From Piromyces finnis (Eukaryota; Neocallimastigomycota; Neocallimastigomycetes; Neocallimastigales; Neocallimastigaceae), in contig MCFH01000005.1 in NCBI GenBank assembly GCA_002104945.1, positions 1,229,501 to 1,293,500 of the forward strand: DNA of 64,000 bases, in the 5' to 3' direction. The position numbers and the translations under genes are program-made. The notes beneath the pieces are model-generated. The model did not search any database, was not told the origin of the DNA, and saw only the letters and a program-made list of their open reading frames with translations. Positions 24,472 through 39,826 of this stretch are shown one piece after another. Positions within the stretch are counted from its first letter, which is position 1, and each line of letters opens with the position of its first letter.

Positions 24472-26224
24472 TTTTTTTTTATTAAACTATATCTATTTTT
24501 TTTTTATTAAAAAAGATAACTTTTTAAAAAAAAAAAAACAAAGAAAAGAAAAAAAAAAAATATTATCACAATTATTTAAATTATATGTTTTGTGATATAT
24601 TATTATTTATAATTTTTAAAAGCTTATTATTATTTATTGTAATACTTATTTCATAAATAATCTTAATAATAATAACAACTTTGATTTATAATATCAGTGT
24701 AGATAAGAAAATATAAAAGTAAAATAATATCTAAAAAAAAAAAAAAGAAAAAATAATAGTTTTTTGATATATCAAAGTATGTAAAATTTTTTTTTTTTTT
24801 TTTTTTTTTGGTATGTTTCATTCCTCGGTTATTTAGAATCTATGCTAATATGTAAAAAGATATATAATTAATTTTTATTTAATAAGATTTATGCATATAT
24901 CTATTTTTCTTTCATTAGAAGAAAAATCATAATTAAAAAGGTTTTGAATATAATTTTAAAATTAAACTTTAAATAATGACATTTTTCTTTTAGGAAATTT
25001 TTTTTTCCTAATTTTCTTTTGATGCTCTATTTAGTGTATAGTATATGAAGAATGCGTAATAACAAGAATGAATATTAAATCTTCAATAATAATGAGAACA
25101 ATAATATTAATTATAAAATAATAATATTCATCTTTTTAAAAAATAGTTATTATACATAGAGAGCTAATTATTAAAAATAAAAGAATTAATTATCGTTGTC
25201 TTTGGAATTATTACTACAATTTTAAATAATAGTATTATCTAATTATTAATATTTTAAATTATTATTTAATTCCCGAGATCAATATTAATTAAAAAACATA
25301 TTATAAATAACTTACCAAAACTATTAAATATATAAAACGAATTTACAAATGTGTATTTTATTTTTTTATGATTTTTAAAAGAATTAAAAAATTATAGTAT
25401 TTTCAAATACTAATATTAAAGATATATAAATATAATATTATAATATTTTCATTAATAAATTAAATGATTTAGTGAATTTGCTACATGTTATGTATTATAA
25501 AGTGATTAAATTACCAAAAACTACAATATAAACTTTTTTTTTTATTAATTGTAACCAAAAGTAACTAAAAGAGGTTGTAAAACCATTATAATAAATAAGA
25601 TCAACTATTACTAGAATAATTATATTGATAATACTGATTTTTTTTTAAACAAAACCATAAAAAATAAAGTATTTATTTACTTTTATTATTAAAATTAATT
25701 TACAAAATTTCCAAAGTTATTGAATTGTTGCTATCAACTATTAATGAAAGGTATTAATTAATTAATAGTATTTAGTCTATGATGATCTATCTATCTATCT
25801 ATATTTAAATAATAATAATAATAATAATAATAAAAAAGTATTATTTTTAAAAAAAAAGGATTTAAAATTATTGTTATATTCATTTAAAAAAAATTTTTTT
25901 TAGTAAAGTTTATTTTTTTTTTTTTCAAGTAATGTATCACAAAAAATTAATGATTATTTTCACTACAAATTAATTAATTTTTTGATTAATTTGTACAACT
26001 AAAGCTATGGCTGTAAAAATTTATTTTATTTTGAGAAATATAATTTTTAAACTCAGTTATTATTTTTTTTTAAATATTATTATTATTTTTTTTTATAATA
26101 TTAATTTTAAAATTAACATTATAAAAGAATAAAAGAAAAAGATTACAATATATAAAAACACAATTTTCATTTTAGAATATATTTTTAAGTCATCTTTTTT
26201 TTTTTTTTTTTTTTTTAAAAAAAT
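24472..26224. other. Divergent intergenic region
   Basis: Shared upstream region of the elongin-C/LRR gene (minus) and the SKI8 gene (plus). It is AT-rich with a T run at about 24788-24809, a short ATCT run at about 25787-25801 and an AAT run near 25809-25832. A T run at 26194-26216 precedes the SKI8 ATG. No further gene seen. Confidence 0.55.
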
Positions 26225-28579
26225 ATGTCAAGTAAAAAAAATACTCCAGAAATAAAAACAACAACTGTAGATTCTCAACAAGTAATTTTTCCTCTATTTT
26301 TTTTTTTTTTTTACTTAAAAAAGTTATTTTTAATTATTTGATAGCTATTATTGTGGTTTAAAATACATCAATGATAAAAAATAGATTATTTTAATTTATA
26401 TTTAAATAATTATTTTTTTTATAATTTTTATAAAGATATTAAATTATATAACAATATTTGTATAAAATTAAAATTTTATACTAATTTAATAATATCAAAA
26501 CCTTCTAAAAATTAAAGCCATATTCAGTAATAACAGTTATAAATGATGGTAACTCTTTTCTTTTCAATATAATTTTATATAAATAAAAATTCTTATTTTT
26601 TTTTTTATGTATTATATATATATTAAATAATTATTTAATGTTGAAAGCTCATGATGATGGTATATGGTCAGTGGTATGGTCGAAGAATACAAATAGAATT
26701 ATAACAGGATCCTTAGATGATAAAATTAAAATATGGTGATTTTTAATATTTATATTTAGTTAATATTAATACATGTGTTATATTGTATTATATTAATTAT
26801 GTATATTTCATATATATATATATATATTTTTTTAAATATTAAATGTATTCCATGAAAAATAAATAAATATGTATATAAAAGGAGTGGTGATCATTACACA
26901 TTAGTTACACCTTTGACAGGTCATTTACTCGGTATTACATCTATGTCTTCGTCAGGAACTGGTTCAGGTATTAATAGAATCAAATATTTTTAAGCCCATT
27001 AAAACATGATAAATATATGAATAGAATAGATTATTATATTTTTATTAATGAATTTAAATATTAATAATAATATTTTTTTTTATTTTTATTACTATTTATT
27101 CTATATCAAAATTTTTATTGTTTTCATAAGAATTTGCATCCGTTTCATTAGATAATCAATTAAGAGTATGGGATTTAAAATTAACAATACCTTCTATTAT
27201 TCATGTAATAAATGCAGGACCTGGTAAATAATTTTAATATAAAATTAAATTTTGTTTATAAAAAAAACAATATATAAAATTCTTAAAATAATAATTTTTT
27301 TTTTTTTTTATGCTTTTATTTTTTATATTCTAATGATATTTTTATTGTTGATATGTAAAGCCGAAGCATGGCAAGTAGCATTTTCACCTGATGGAAAACA
27401 AATTGCAACATCAAATCATTCTGGAAAAATAAATATATGGAATGTAGCCTCTGGAACAAAAAAAACGAGTATTGTATCTAAAGGATCTTTTGGCATGTCA
27501 ATTAGTTATGTAAGTTAACTTTAAAAAAAAAAATTAAATAAAAAAAATAAACATATATATATACATAAATTTAACAATTTATATATTAAAATGTAATATA
27601 ATATCTTTTCATCAATTATCTAATATTATTATTAATTTTTAAAGTCACCTAATGGAATGTTATTAGCATTAGGAACAGAAAATGGTACTATTTTTGTATT
27701 TGATGCTGTATTTGGAACTTTGAAATATTCGTTTAAAAGTATATTTTATACCCATATAATAATAATTTTTATTTTAGTATGTAAATGATGTAAATATTAA
27801 TTTTTTTTATTTATTAAAATGAATCATTAGATCATAGAAAACCAGTCAGAGCTATTGCTTTTTCAACGAATTCAAATCTTTTAATATCAGGTTCTGATGA
27901 TAATTGTATAGTTCTTTATGAATTGTAATCATTAATAATATATATTTTTATTTATAAAATTCATTCATTAGTTAATAAATAATAAAAAAAAAATTAAAGA
28001 AATATTTATATTTTTCATGAGTAACAGAAGAATAATTCATAAATAAATTATTATTATTATTATATATTTGAATCTGTTTTATATAGATCATCGTCAAGGT
28101 CGTCATATCTTTGTACATTAAAAGGACATACATCATGGGTTCTCGATATATCAGTAAGTCCAGATGGTATCCATTTAGCTTCAGGGTAAATAAAGAATAG
28201 TTTCAATAATACCTTTTATTATTAATAATATTTATGGTTGATTAATATTGCTATTTATAAAGGTCAAGTGATAAAACTGTTAAAATTTGGGATCTAGAGA
28301 CAAAACAATGTGTCCATACTTTTGAAGACCATTCTGATCAAGTAAATAAAAAATAAAATAAAATTTAAAAAAGATACTTTATAGATAACCATAAACATAA
28401 TAATAATTATAGTAATGATGATATATTTATTTATATAACAAAAAAAAAAAAAAAAGGTATGGGGTGTTGCTTATAATCCTGATGGAACAAAATTAGCTAG
28501 TGTCGCAGAGGATGGCACAATGATTATACACAAAACATCAACACAACCTAGCATTAATTTAACAGGTCCTTTTAAATAA
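26225..28579 (+). CDS. SKI8: SKI8/WDR61 WD40 protein, 11 exons, 330 aa
   Basis: WD40 scaffold of the SKI complex (cytoplasmic 3'-5' mRNA decay with the exosome); in many eukaryotes it is also a PAF1-complex subunit. Exons: 26225-26281, 26518-26548, 26648-26735, 26882-26967, 27131-27223, 27361-27509, 27645-27738, 27831-27924, 28087-28185, 28263-28341, 28457-28579. They join to 331 codons including stop with all phases consistent. Diagnostic blocks: [128 protein letters not shown]. These track WDR61 in order through the seven blades. The length is close to human WDR61 (305). Exon 2 is only 31 bases, and its borders are inferred from phase. Confidence 0.93.
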
Positions 28580-28787
28580 TGCTATTTATTTAATTAAATA
28601 AATAAAATGAAATAAAGTTACAAAAAAAAAAAAAAAAAAAAAAAATCTTTTTTTTTTAATTTTAAATCTTTATAATGTATACCAAGTTTTGATGAACAAA
28701 AAATAATTATAAATAAAATAATATTATATATATCATTTTTTATATGCAAATTTATTATTAAATTTAATATAATATTTTTTTTGTTAT

Positions 28788-28825
<38 letters not shown>

Positions 28826-28864
28826 TAGGTAAAATAGATTATTTTCTTTCTTTCTTGTCTTTCT

Positions 28865-28895
<31 letters not shown>

Positions 28896-29185
28896 GAATT
28901 AATACATTAATAAATTACTACATTTATATATTTTAAATATTAAATATTAATTAGATATTAAAAAAAAAATAAAGGATTATAAAAAAAAAGATTATATCAT
29001 TTTAATGTAACTTAATTATTTTGAATAACAATATTTTTTTTAATAAAATTATTAAATTACAAGGATATTTATCTGTTATAGTAAAGATTGAATAGTACAT
29101 AAATAAAAAAAAAAAAAGATTATTTTTTTCTATTAAAGCTTTTTTTTTTTTTTTTTTTTTGATAAAATTTTTAAAAAAGTTTTGT
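28580..29185. other. Convergent 3' intergenic region
   Basis: Between the converging 3' ends of SKI8 and the phosphatase gene. Dominated by long A and T runs (28622-28645, 28793-28821, 28864-28897). The 76-codon minus frame at 29002-29232 lies in this run-rich DNA and is not a gene. Confidence 0.6.
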
Positions 29186-31115
29186 TTATTGTTCCATTTT
29201 ATCAATAGTTTCATTTTGTTGATCTTCTGCACTATTATTCATTAGAGATGGATCAAAGGAGGTAATTTCCATGTTAATAGCAGTACAATCATCTAAAGTT
29301 TGACATAAGGCTGCAATATTGGCTAAACAGGTTAAAAATTCAGGATAATAACTATTAAATGGAGTTGAGGTGTTTGAGGAATTATTTTCTTCTGAAATAT
29401 CCATGTTAGAAGATGAATTAATATTACTGTAATAATCAGATGTTTGGTAAGACTTAATATTTTTTTCTGAAAAAGTTCTTAATATGATATTAAGAGAATT
29501 GGTATCATAGATATCCAATGGTTTTTCTTTATTATATCCATGCACTATTCTTTTTAATTTATTTTTAATATCTAATAAATTCATATCATTCACAGGTTCA
29601 GCAGTTACATCCATTTCTTTTAATGTATTTTCCACAATTAAAACGTCACTTAAATTATTAGTTGATTTGGTTCTTACTGCAGAATCAAAAGACATTTCAT
29701 ATTTACGATAGAGTTCTCTTTTTTTCTTTTCTTTTTCTATTTTTTCTTTAATTTTTTCATATTTTTCATTTATTCCGTTTTCAAAATTTAAATGAAAACT
29801 ACCAATTTCTGTTGAATCTAAAACTTCCTTTATTCCATCGGATACACATATAATGGAAAAACGATGATTTTCCGTTTTTTCTAAAAGGGTTGGTATATCA
29901 AATTCATAGACAGAAGTTCTACCTAATGTTCTTCCTGCATGGTTTCTATTACCGAGTGTATTCGTTAGTGATAAACCGTATATTGATGTTGGACTTGTCA
30001 ATGAATAAAAGTCTAAATTATAAAAATAAAAAATAAAACGTATTAGCAAAAGCAAATAAAATATATAGTGATTTATTAAAGGAATTATATATAATTTTTT
30101 CTATAATACTGTTAAAATTTACTCACATCTATTTAAAGTAGCAAATTGTTTACAATATTCCCCAACATAATTGTAATCTTGTTGTACAGCATATTGAGAT
30201 TGACCTTCGTGTAAATAATCAGGGTATGATGCTAATGTATCATCATATGAACAAACATTATACATATCATCTTTTTGTGGTCTTTTCCAAACTTTTAAAG
30301 CCTTACCAGTGATTGGATCAAATATCATCATATTTGAATCACCAATATTCAAACAAAATAGATAATTTCTCCAAGTAAGACAAATACATATAGTTGAACC
30401 ATTATCATTACAAAGTGTTGGATCTTCATCACTTAATACTTGATCCATCATTCTATGAAAGTTTTTAAGGCCTTCTCTTAAATGTTTTAAAAAGGAATTT
30501 TCTAATTTCTTTTCTTCTTCTTCTTGTGATGGTTTATAATAATATCTATATTTCTTTTCCATTTCCAAGTCACGTTTTACATTTGAATTTGCCATTTGAA
30601 ATATTGATTTTAAAACAATAGTAATATGCTTTTTAACCAAAGCAACAAAACGTTCACCTCCACTTGCTATCCATTTTGACTATATTTAAAATATTATAAT
30701 ATTATTAATATTAATATGATATATTATTATTTTTAATGATATATATTATAAAGTTTAAAACTAGAATTTCGATTAAGAAAATAATAATAAAACAGTCTTT
30801 TTGAATATTTACACTATCCTTTGGAACATTTCTGTTTTCACCGTGACCATCTGCTAAAAAGATTCCAGCAACTACATCATCAAATTCTGATGGAAATTCT
30901 TTTGATTTATTAATATAATCAGTTCTACTATTAAATTCAAAAGTTCCACAAATATCTTCATTTACAACAACTTCATTATTATTATAAAAATGACTTTTTC
31001 CTGCTACAGAATGAGATGAAATTCTTATTGGAAATAAAGTTTTATTGTCAGGTTGTACATTTGCTAAATTTGGAGCATTTTTACTATTAAACCATATTTC
31101 TGAATTTAATTCCAT
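29186..31115 (-). CDS. PP2C/PPM-type protein phosphatase-like protein, three exons, 560 aa
   Basis: Exons 30813-31115, 30127-30679 and 29186-30012 join in frame (phase 0, then phase 1) to 561 codons with stop. PPM fold signatures in order: FDDVVAGIFLADGHGEN (motif 2, usually DGHGG), SKWIASGGERFVALVKKHI, then GSTICICLTWRNYLFCLNIGDSNMMIFD (S-T-A...N-V-G-D-S-R block). Next is YGLSLTNTLGN, then FSIICVSDGIKEVLD (motif 8, SDGLWD) and TLDDCTAINMEI (motif 11, DN-T). A charged coiled insert with KYEKIKEKIEKEKKKREL lies between motifs 8 and 11. The first metal-binding motif is poorly conserved (VNEDICGTFEF at best), and residue G-G of motif 2 is G-E, so activity is uncertain. No signal peptide. It could be a pseudophosphatase regulator. 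Confidence 0.78.
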
Positions 31116-32876
<1,761 letters not shown>

Positions 32877-34346
32877 TTACAAGAGTTGTTCAAATCTTGT
32901 TTTTTGAGGTTTCATCCCTAAATGTTCATAAAAATGATAGGCATTTGCATTGTCATACCAGGCATCAAGAGTTAAATTATGACACCCTAATTTTTTTGCA
33001 TATTTTATAGCAAATTCATACAATTGTTTTCCAATCTTTTGTCCTCTTGCCTTTTCATCAACGCATAAATCCTCAATAAAGAAATTTTTAATAGGCTCTA
33101 AATTAGATGCTTTGATATCTTTAATTTCACAAAAAAGATGACCTATAACATTTTGATTCTCATTAACATAAACAAAAATTGGTTTAGCATCATTTTTAAT
33201 AAGGGTCGTTAATTCTTCATCAGAAAATTTATTACCAGTAGCTTTAAATAAATCGGGTCTTGCTATATGATGCACATGTAATACTTGTGCTAACAAATTA
33301 TTTATTGCTGGAATATCATCTAAGGTTGCTCTTCTAATTATTGATGTTATGTTGTCTTTTTTTATTTCTAAATCTTGAGGAAATACAGTTTTATTTTTCG
33401 TATTTTCTAATTCTTGTCTAAGTATTTCTATATCATGAGGGCGAGTACGACAACATCCACCAACAATTTTTGCTCCTAGAGAATGCCATTGTTTAATATT
33501 ATCAAAAAGTGATGGCAAGTTACCTGATGGGGCATGCCAAGTTTTAGTTTCCTTATTAAATATTTCACCTGATTGCGGATAGGTTACCAATGGTTTTTTA
33601 GTAACTTTGATAAATTCATTTAAACCACTATTATATATGGAGGGTAAACAACAATTTAAACCCATGGCTAAAATTTGATCCACCTTATCACAATAGGAAG
33701 CAACTTTTTCAATTGGGGTCCCATCTGAAATAGATATTCCATCTTGGGATGTAAATGAAAAATAGGCTTCTACTTTAGGATATTCCTCCATTAAAACTTC
33801 AGCAATTGCTTGAACTTCATCAAAATTAGGGATAGTTTCAACAGCTAATAAATCAACACCTTCATCTATTAATAATGCAATCCTTGGTCGATGAAAATCT
33901 TTTAATGCATTTTTATTAATATTATATATACCAGTATATTCTGAACCATTTGCTAAATACGCTGCATACGGACCAATATCTCCACTAATTAATGGGTATA
34001 TACGATCATTTTTTTTATTATTTAATGACTTAAGCCATACTTTATCACGTGCATTTTTAGCTAATTTTACAGATAAACGAATAATATTTTCAGCTTCTGT
34101 TTGAGATAAGCCATATTCTATTAAACCCGGCAATGTTGCTTGATAGGTTGAAGTAGTAACAATGTCACTACCAGAATAAATATAACATTCATGTATTTTT
34201 TCAATTACTTCTGGTTGGCTAATTAAATATTCAGCAGACCAGAGTTTCCCTGAAACATCATAACCCCGACTTTCTAATTCTGTTCCTAATGCCCCATGTA
34301 AAATTAAATATTCCTGCTTTTCTAATAATTCTCTAAAACGCCCCAT
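32877..34346 (-). CDS. Homocysteine S-methyltransferase fused to GNAT acetyltransferase, 489 aa
   Basis: Residues 1-315 are a MmuM/Mht1-type homocysteine S-methyltransferase, which makes methionine from homocysteine and S-methylmethionine (or SAM). Visible: LILHGALGTELESRGYD, WSAEYLISQPEVI, SGSDIVTTSTYQAT, SGDIGPYAAYLANGSEYTG, and the zinc ligands in GLNCC (C232) and GGCCRT (C298, C299). Residues 334-489 are a complete GNAT domain: IRRATLDDIPAINNLL, then FIEDLCVDEKARGQKIGKQL with the acetyl-CoA loop (R/Q-x-x-G-x-G-like), and NANAYHFYEHLGM. It is a single exon. Both halves read like bacterial (Firmicute-like) proteins, so transfer is likely, as one fusion or fused after arrival. The acceptor of the acetyl group is unknown. 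Confidence 0.92.
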   Translation of the reverse strand: MGRFRELLEKQEYLILHGALGTELESRGYDVSGKLWSAEYLISQPEVIEKIHECYIYSGSDIVTTSTYQATLPGLIEYGLSQTEAENIIRLSVKLAKNARDKVWLKSLNNKKNDRIYPLISGDIGPYAAYLANGSEYTGIYNINKNALKDFHRPRIALLIDEGVDLLAVETIPNFDEVQAIAEVLMEEYPKVEAYFSFTSQDGISISDGTPIEKVASYCDKVDQILAMGLNCCLPSIYNSGLNEFIKVTKKPLVTYPQSGEIFNKETKTWHAPSGNLPSLFDNIKQWHSLGAKIVGGCCRTRPHDIEILRQELENTKNKTVFPQDLEIKKDNITSIIRRATLDDIPAINNLLAQVLHVHHIARPDLFKATGNKFSDEELTTLIKNDAKPIFVYVNENQNVIGHLFCEIKDIKASNLEPIKNFFIEDLCVDEKARGQKIGKQLYEFAIKYAKKLGCHNLTLDAWYDNANAYHFYEHLGMKPQKTRFEQLL

Positions 34347-35725
34347 TCAATATTCCACCCTCTTATATAATATCATAATAATAATATTATAATTAATAAG
34401 AATAAAAATAATTTTATAGCATTTTTATTTTTCAATTTAATGATAATTTATTTAGAATATCATTATAAATAATTTTATTTTGCATTTCTAATATTAATAC
34501 AATATCTATATAGGTGTCAAAGAACACTTTTAAATATTTTAAAAATAATGAAATTTGTGATGAATTCAAAAGTTTGAATATAATAATTTAAAAAATATAT
34601 ATATATAAAAGTGAATTTGTTTAATTGAATGACTAATTTTTTTGTTAAATATATTAAATATTATAAAATAATTATACTTCAATTTGAAAAAAGAAAAACA
34701 AGAAAATCCATTGTATTAAAACATTTGTACTAACTTTTTAAAATCCTGCAAGTAAAGAATTAAAGGATTAGTTAAAAATGAATTTGTGAAAAAAAAAAAA
34801 TTTAAACTTGAATTTTTAAATATATTTAAAATTTATTATTACATATAAAAATAAGCCAATGATATTAAATTTTACATTTTCATTTATTATACAAATCCTA
34901 AATCCTATTAACATAATATTTAACTTTTAATTCTTATTTTTTTTTATTATTTAACATTTGCTTTTTTCTTTTTTTTTTTTTTTTACTATGAAAAATAGAT
35001 AAAAGAAATATAAAAAATTTAGTAACAACCAATAGAGGGATAAAGAGAAATAAATAAAATGGGCACACTATTATTTAAAGTGCAATTAAATATACTTTAT
35101 TTTTCTTTCATTCATAATTTATAACGAACTTGTATGAATAATAAATGAATTGTTCGTTCCTTTTCTTTTTTTTTAATTATTAAAAAATAATAACATTGTT
35201 ATAATCGATGTATAAATTAAAATCGTTATAAAAGTTGATTTGAACTAGTGAATTGTTACTTTATAAAACTGAAAAATGCCTAACCCAAAAGTTGAATCAT
35301 CCATTAATTAATTTATATAGTTTAAAACTTTATCAATTATTAATCTTATTCTATATTAATTTATTATTATTATTCAAAAATTTAATTTTAAAAAATTCCA
35401 TTTAAAAGAGTAAAATTAATTTTTTTTATATTTTTAAAGAAAAGTCAAGAATAATAACATATACATATTTGTATATATAAATAAAAGATAAATATCTATA
35501 TAAAATATACAAAAATAGAAATAAAGAAGTAAAAAATAATATTTAGATTACATATTATTTTTGTAGTAAATAAGGTAAATTATTTAAAAAGAGATTAAAG
35601 TAACATAATTCTTAATTTTAAAAGAAATTTTTTTGAATTAATATATATTTATTATACCTATATTTATATTTATATATATACTAATTACTATATATATTGT
35701 TCAATTCTTTGGAAAAGAACTTAAA
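34347..35725. other. Divergent intergenic region
   Basis: Upstream of both the methyltransferase-GNAT gene and SEC12. AT-rich, with a T run at about 34971-34984. No gene or RNA seen. Confidence 0.55.
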
Positions 35726-38049
35726 ATGAGTAATTATCGTTGTAATATAATCAACTTCATTTAAGAATTTTAAAAATTATATTCTAAATTTCAATTATCA
35801 TTTTATTATTAGATAACGGAGAAAAAATTGAAAATTGTTTATGTACCTTTAAAACAGAATACCCAATTTATTCTTTAGCTCTAAGAAGAAATAAACTTTT
35901 TATTGGTGGAGGAAAACCAAACCAATTACCAATACTTGTAATTTTTTTATGTTTATAAATGGATTAATTTGTTTTAGCAACTGAATATTTATTAAAAAAT
36001 AAATTATTACATAATTTATTAGAGTTGTTATTCGAAGGAAGGAAGCGATTTTAAACTAGTTAGTAAACAAGAATTTGAGAACAATGTTCATTTTGTTTCA
36101 AGTATTGCCATTCACCCAAAGGTAAGAAAAAGACAATATAAACAATGTAATACATTATATATTAATAAACACTAATATAATAAGCATATTTAATTTTAAT
36201 TTAACTATTAAAGGAAAGAATAATTGCTTGTGGTATTAACAATTCTGAAGAAGTAATTAAAAAAAATAATAATCAAAACAAAAGTTGTAAAATTTATAAA
36301 TATAAAAATAATGAGTAAGTATTATAGTTATTTTAGTGTATCATTGTGTATATATTTAATATAAAAGAAAAGAAATTTATAGTATAATACTTTAATAAAT
36401 TTCTTATATACTGTAATTGCTTAAAGATTTCAATTAATTCATGAATTGCATTCATTAAAAGGGGACGCATCCAATGATTTTCAGGTAATTGATAGTTACA
36501 CTTTTAAATAAATTAATAAAAAATCAATATTGTAATATTACACTATATTATAATATTATGTACAATTTATAAATATTAATATTAATATATATATATATAT
36601 TAATTAATAATAATAGAATAATACAAAATTTAATAGTGATGGTACCCTTCTTTTAACTGCCGGAACTGATGGTTTGGTATGTAATTTATAATCATGTTGA
36701 TTGTTATACATTAAAGTCGTAGTACAATGGTTTCTCACAATAATACTATTAATATTATAGATTACCATGTTTGATACTGTAGATTATCATCCATTGTTTA
36801 TAAGAGATCAAGGTGAATCTGTTTTGGATACACATTTTAATGAATCTGGATCCTTGGTAAATAAATAAATAAATAATAAGTATTTAAAAATTCTTTATTA
36901 ATATATATTTTTTTTCATTAATAATAAAATAGGTTGTTTCAGTTTCTTCTCAACGTTTAGTTGTATTTAAATCAGCTAACGGTTCTATTGTATATGAAAT
37001 CTCAAATCCAATATTTAATGGTAAAAGAGAAGCTACTTTTGCATCAGCCAGGTATATAATATTTTTTTTTTTTTATAATTCACAATAAAAAAACATAAAC
37101 ATAAAAAAAAATTTTTTTTTTCTAATTATATATATATTTATATTTTAATATCATATATGTACAATGATATTAAAGATTTGGTCAGGGTGAATCGAGAACA
37201 AAACTTTTTATAATAGCAAATATTGATACCAAAAAATCAATTTTATGTACTTTAGATATTAGTAATTGGGATAAAGTTCATACTAAAACAATTTTAAAAA
37301 ATATAGGTATTAAGAAAATTGAAGTGAGGTAACTAAATTAACATTAGTTTATTATATATACAACCATAATATACAAGCATAATATCATGATATACTAAAT
37401 AAATGAAAAATTTTTATAACTATTAATGAATATAGCCCAAGTGGATCCCATCTTACTTATGTTACTGTTGATAATCAATTAGGTGTAGTAAACACAAAAA
37501 CTGCTAGAGTTATATTAAAAATTAATACTGCAGAATTAACAGACAATGACGATATTATAACTTCAATAAGTTATACTGATGAAGAGCATGAACTCATTTT
37601 TGGTACAGATCAAGGTGTATGTAAATTATTAAAATTAAAACGTGCACCAGAAACAGTTGGTAAGTATTATTGATTATGATAATTATCATTCATTGTTCCA
37701 TTTATAGTAATTTAATTAAATAACTCTATCATAAATAAATATTTTTAAATAGTTAAATTCGTTCTTGTATCAATGTCTGTAATATCAATGCTTTGTATTA
37801 TAATTCTTGTACTATATGCTATCATGAGCAAAAACCCAGAATATACCTTTACTAGCAACGATATGTATGATGGTACGTAAAAGTTTATATACATTATTTT
37901 ACTCATTGTTAAAATATATATATATACATAATAAAATAAAATCATTTTATATTTATATTAATTATTATTATTATTATTATTATTTCAATATAATGTTCTT
38001 TATTTTTTATATTTTTAAAATAATAATAATAAAAAAAATAGAATTGTAG
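35726..38049 (+). CDS. SEC12: SEC12/PREB-like Sar1 guanine-nucleotide exchange factor, 12 exons, 391 aa
   Basis: ER membrane WD40 protein that loads Sar1 with GTP to start COPII budding. Exons: 35726-35738, 35813-35937, 36023-36121, 36214-36314, 36427-36484, 36617-36676, 36761-36856, 36933-37051, 37176-37328, 37436-37659, 37753-37872, 38042-38049. All phases agree (392 codons with stop). Signs: YPIYSLALRRNKLFIGGGKPNQLPIL near the N-terminus (Sec12 K-loop region, GGG-K-PN), VSSIAIHPKERIIACGINN, LLLTAGTDGLITMFD, SPSGSHLTYVTVDNQLGVVNT, then one membrane helix FVLVSMSVISMLCIIILVLYA near 350 and a short lumenal tail. The tail ends MYDEL, resembling K/HDEL retrieval signals. The first exon is 13 bases with a weak donor (GTTGTA), and the last is only 8 bases. 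The gene end is therefore less sure than the body. Confidence 0.85.
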
Positions 38050-39091
<1,042 letters not shown>

Positions 39092-39794
39092 ATGATTACT
39101 GAAATTGAACCACAATCACAAGAAACTAATCAAATTGAAATTGAAAATGCTTTAAAGACTAAGGGTGAAAAAGTTCAATTTAATTTTACACACCTTCCAA
39201 ATGCAAAATTTCCAGGTTTTTGTAGTAAAGAAACAAAAGAATATTTTGAAAAATGGTATTTTGAAATAAAATAGTTTAACTAAATTATTCAATATAAATG
39301 TTATACTATTGTATATGTAAATAATAATAATAATAATAATAACTAAACAACTAAAAACTTTTTTTTATATACCTAATATTATATATATATATAAATGAAC
39401 AACAAAAAATAATGTTACTAAAAAATAAAAGGGGATTTTCTGGTCATACCTATGTAGAACGTTTTTCATATGATAAATATTTCCAATCTTATCAAATTAA
39501 TACTTTCCTTCAAAACTTTTTTAATAATCCAGAAGTTCGTTCTGTTTTAAAAGTGTATGGTTCTCTTGACCAATGGGGTCATCTTGGTGAAGTAAAAAAT
39601 ATTCAATTTGAAGAGTTAAATAAAACGGTAACTTCTCTTGATTTTTTTGATAAATTAGAACAAAATAGTAAGTATTAATAATGAATCATACATATAACAA
39701 AAAAAAAAAAAAAAAAGGAAATGTAATAGCTTGTTTTTCCACCCTAAAATTATTATTGATAAATAGGATAAACAAATTATGGTTTATCCATTGA

Positions 39795-39826
<32 letters not shown>

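Noticed and set aside
29002-29232. 76-codon minus-strand frame overlapping the phosphatase 3' end
   Set aside because: Lys/Phe homopolymer translation of A/T runs; out of frame with the phosphatase gene.
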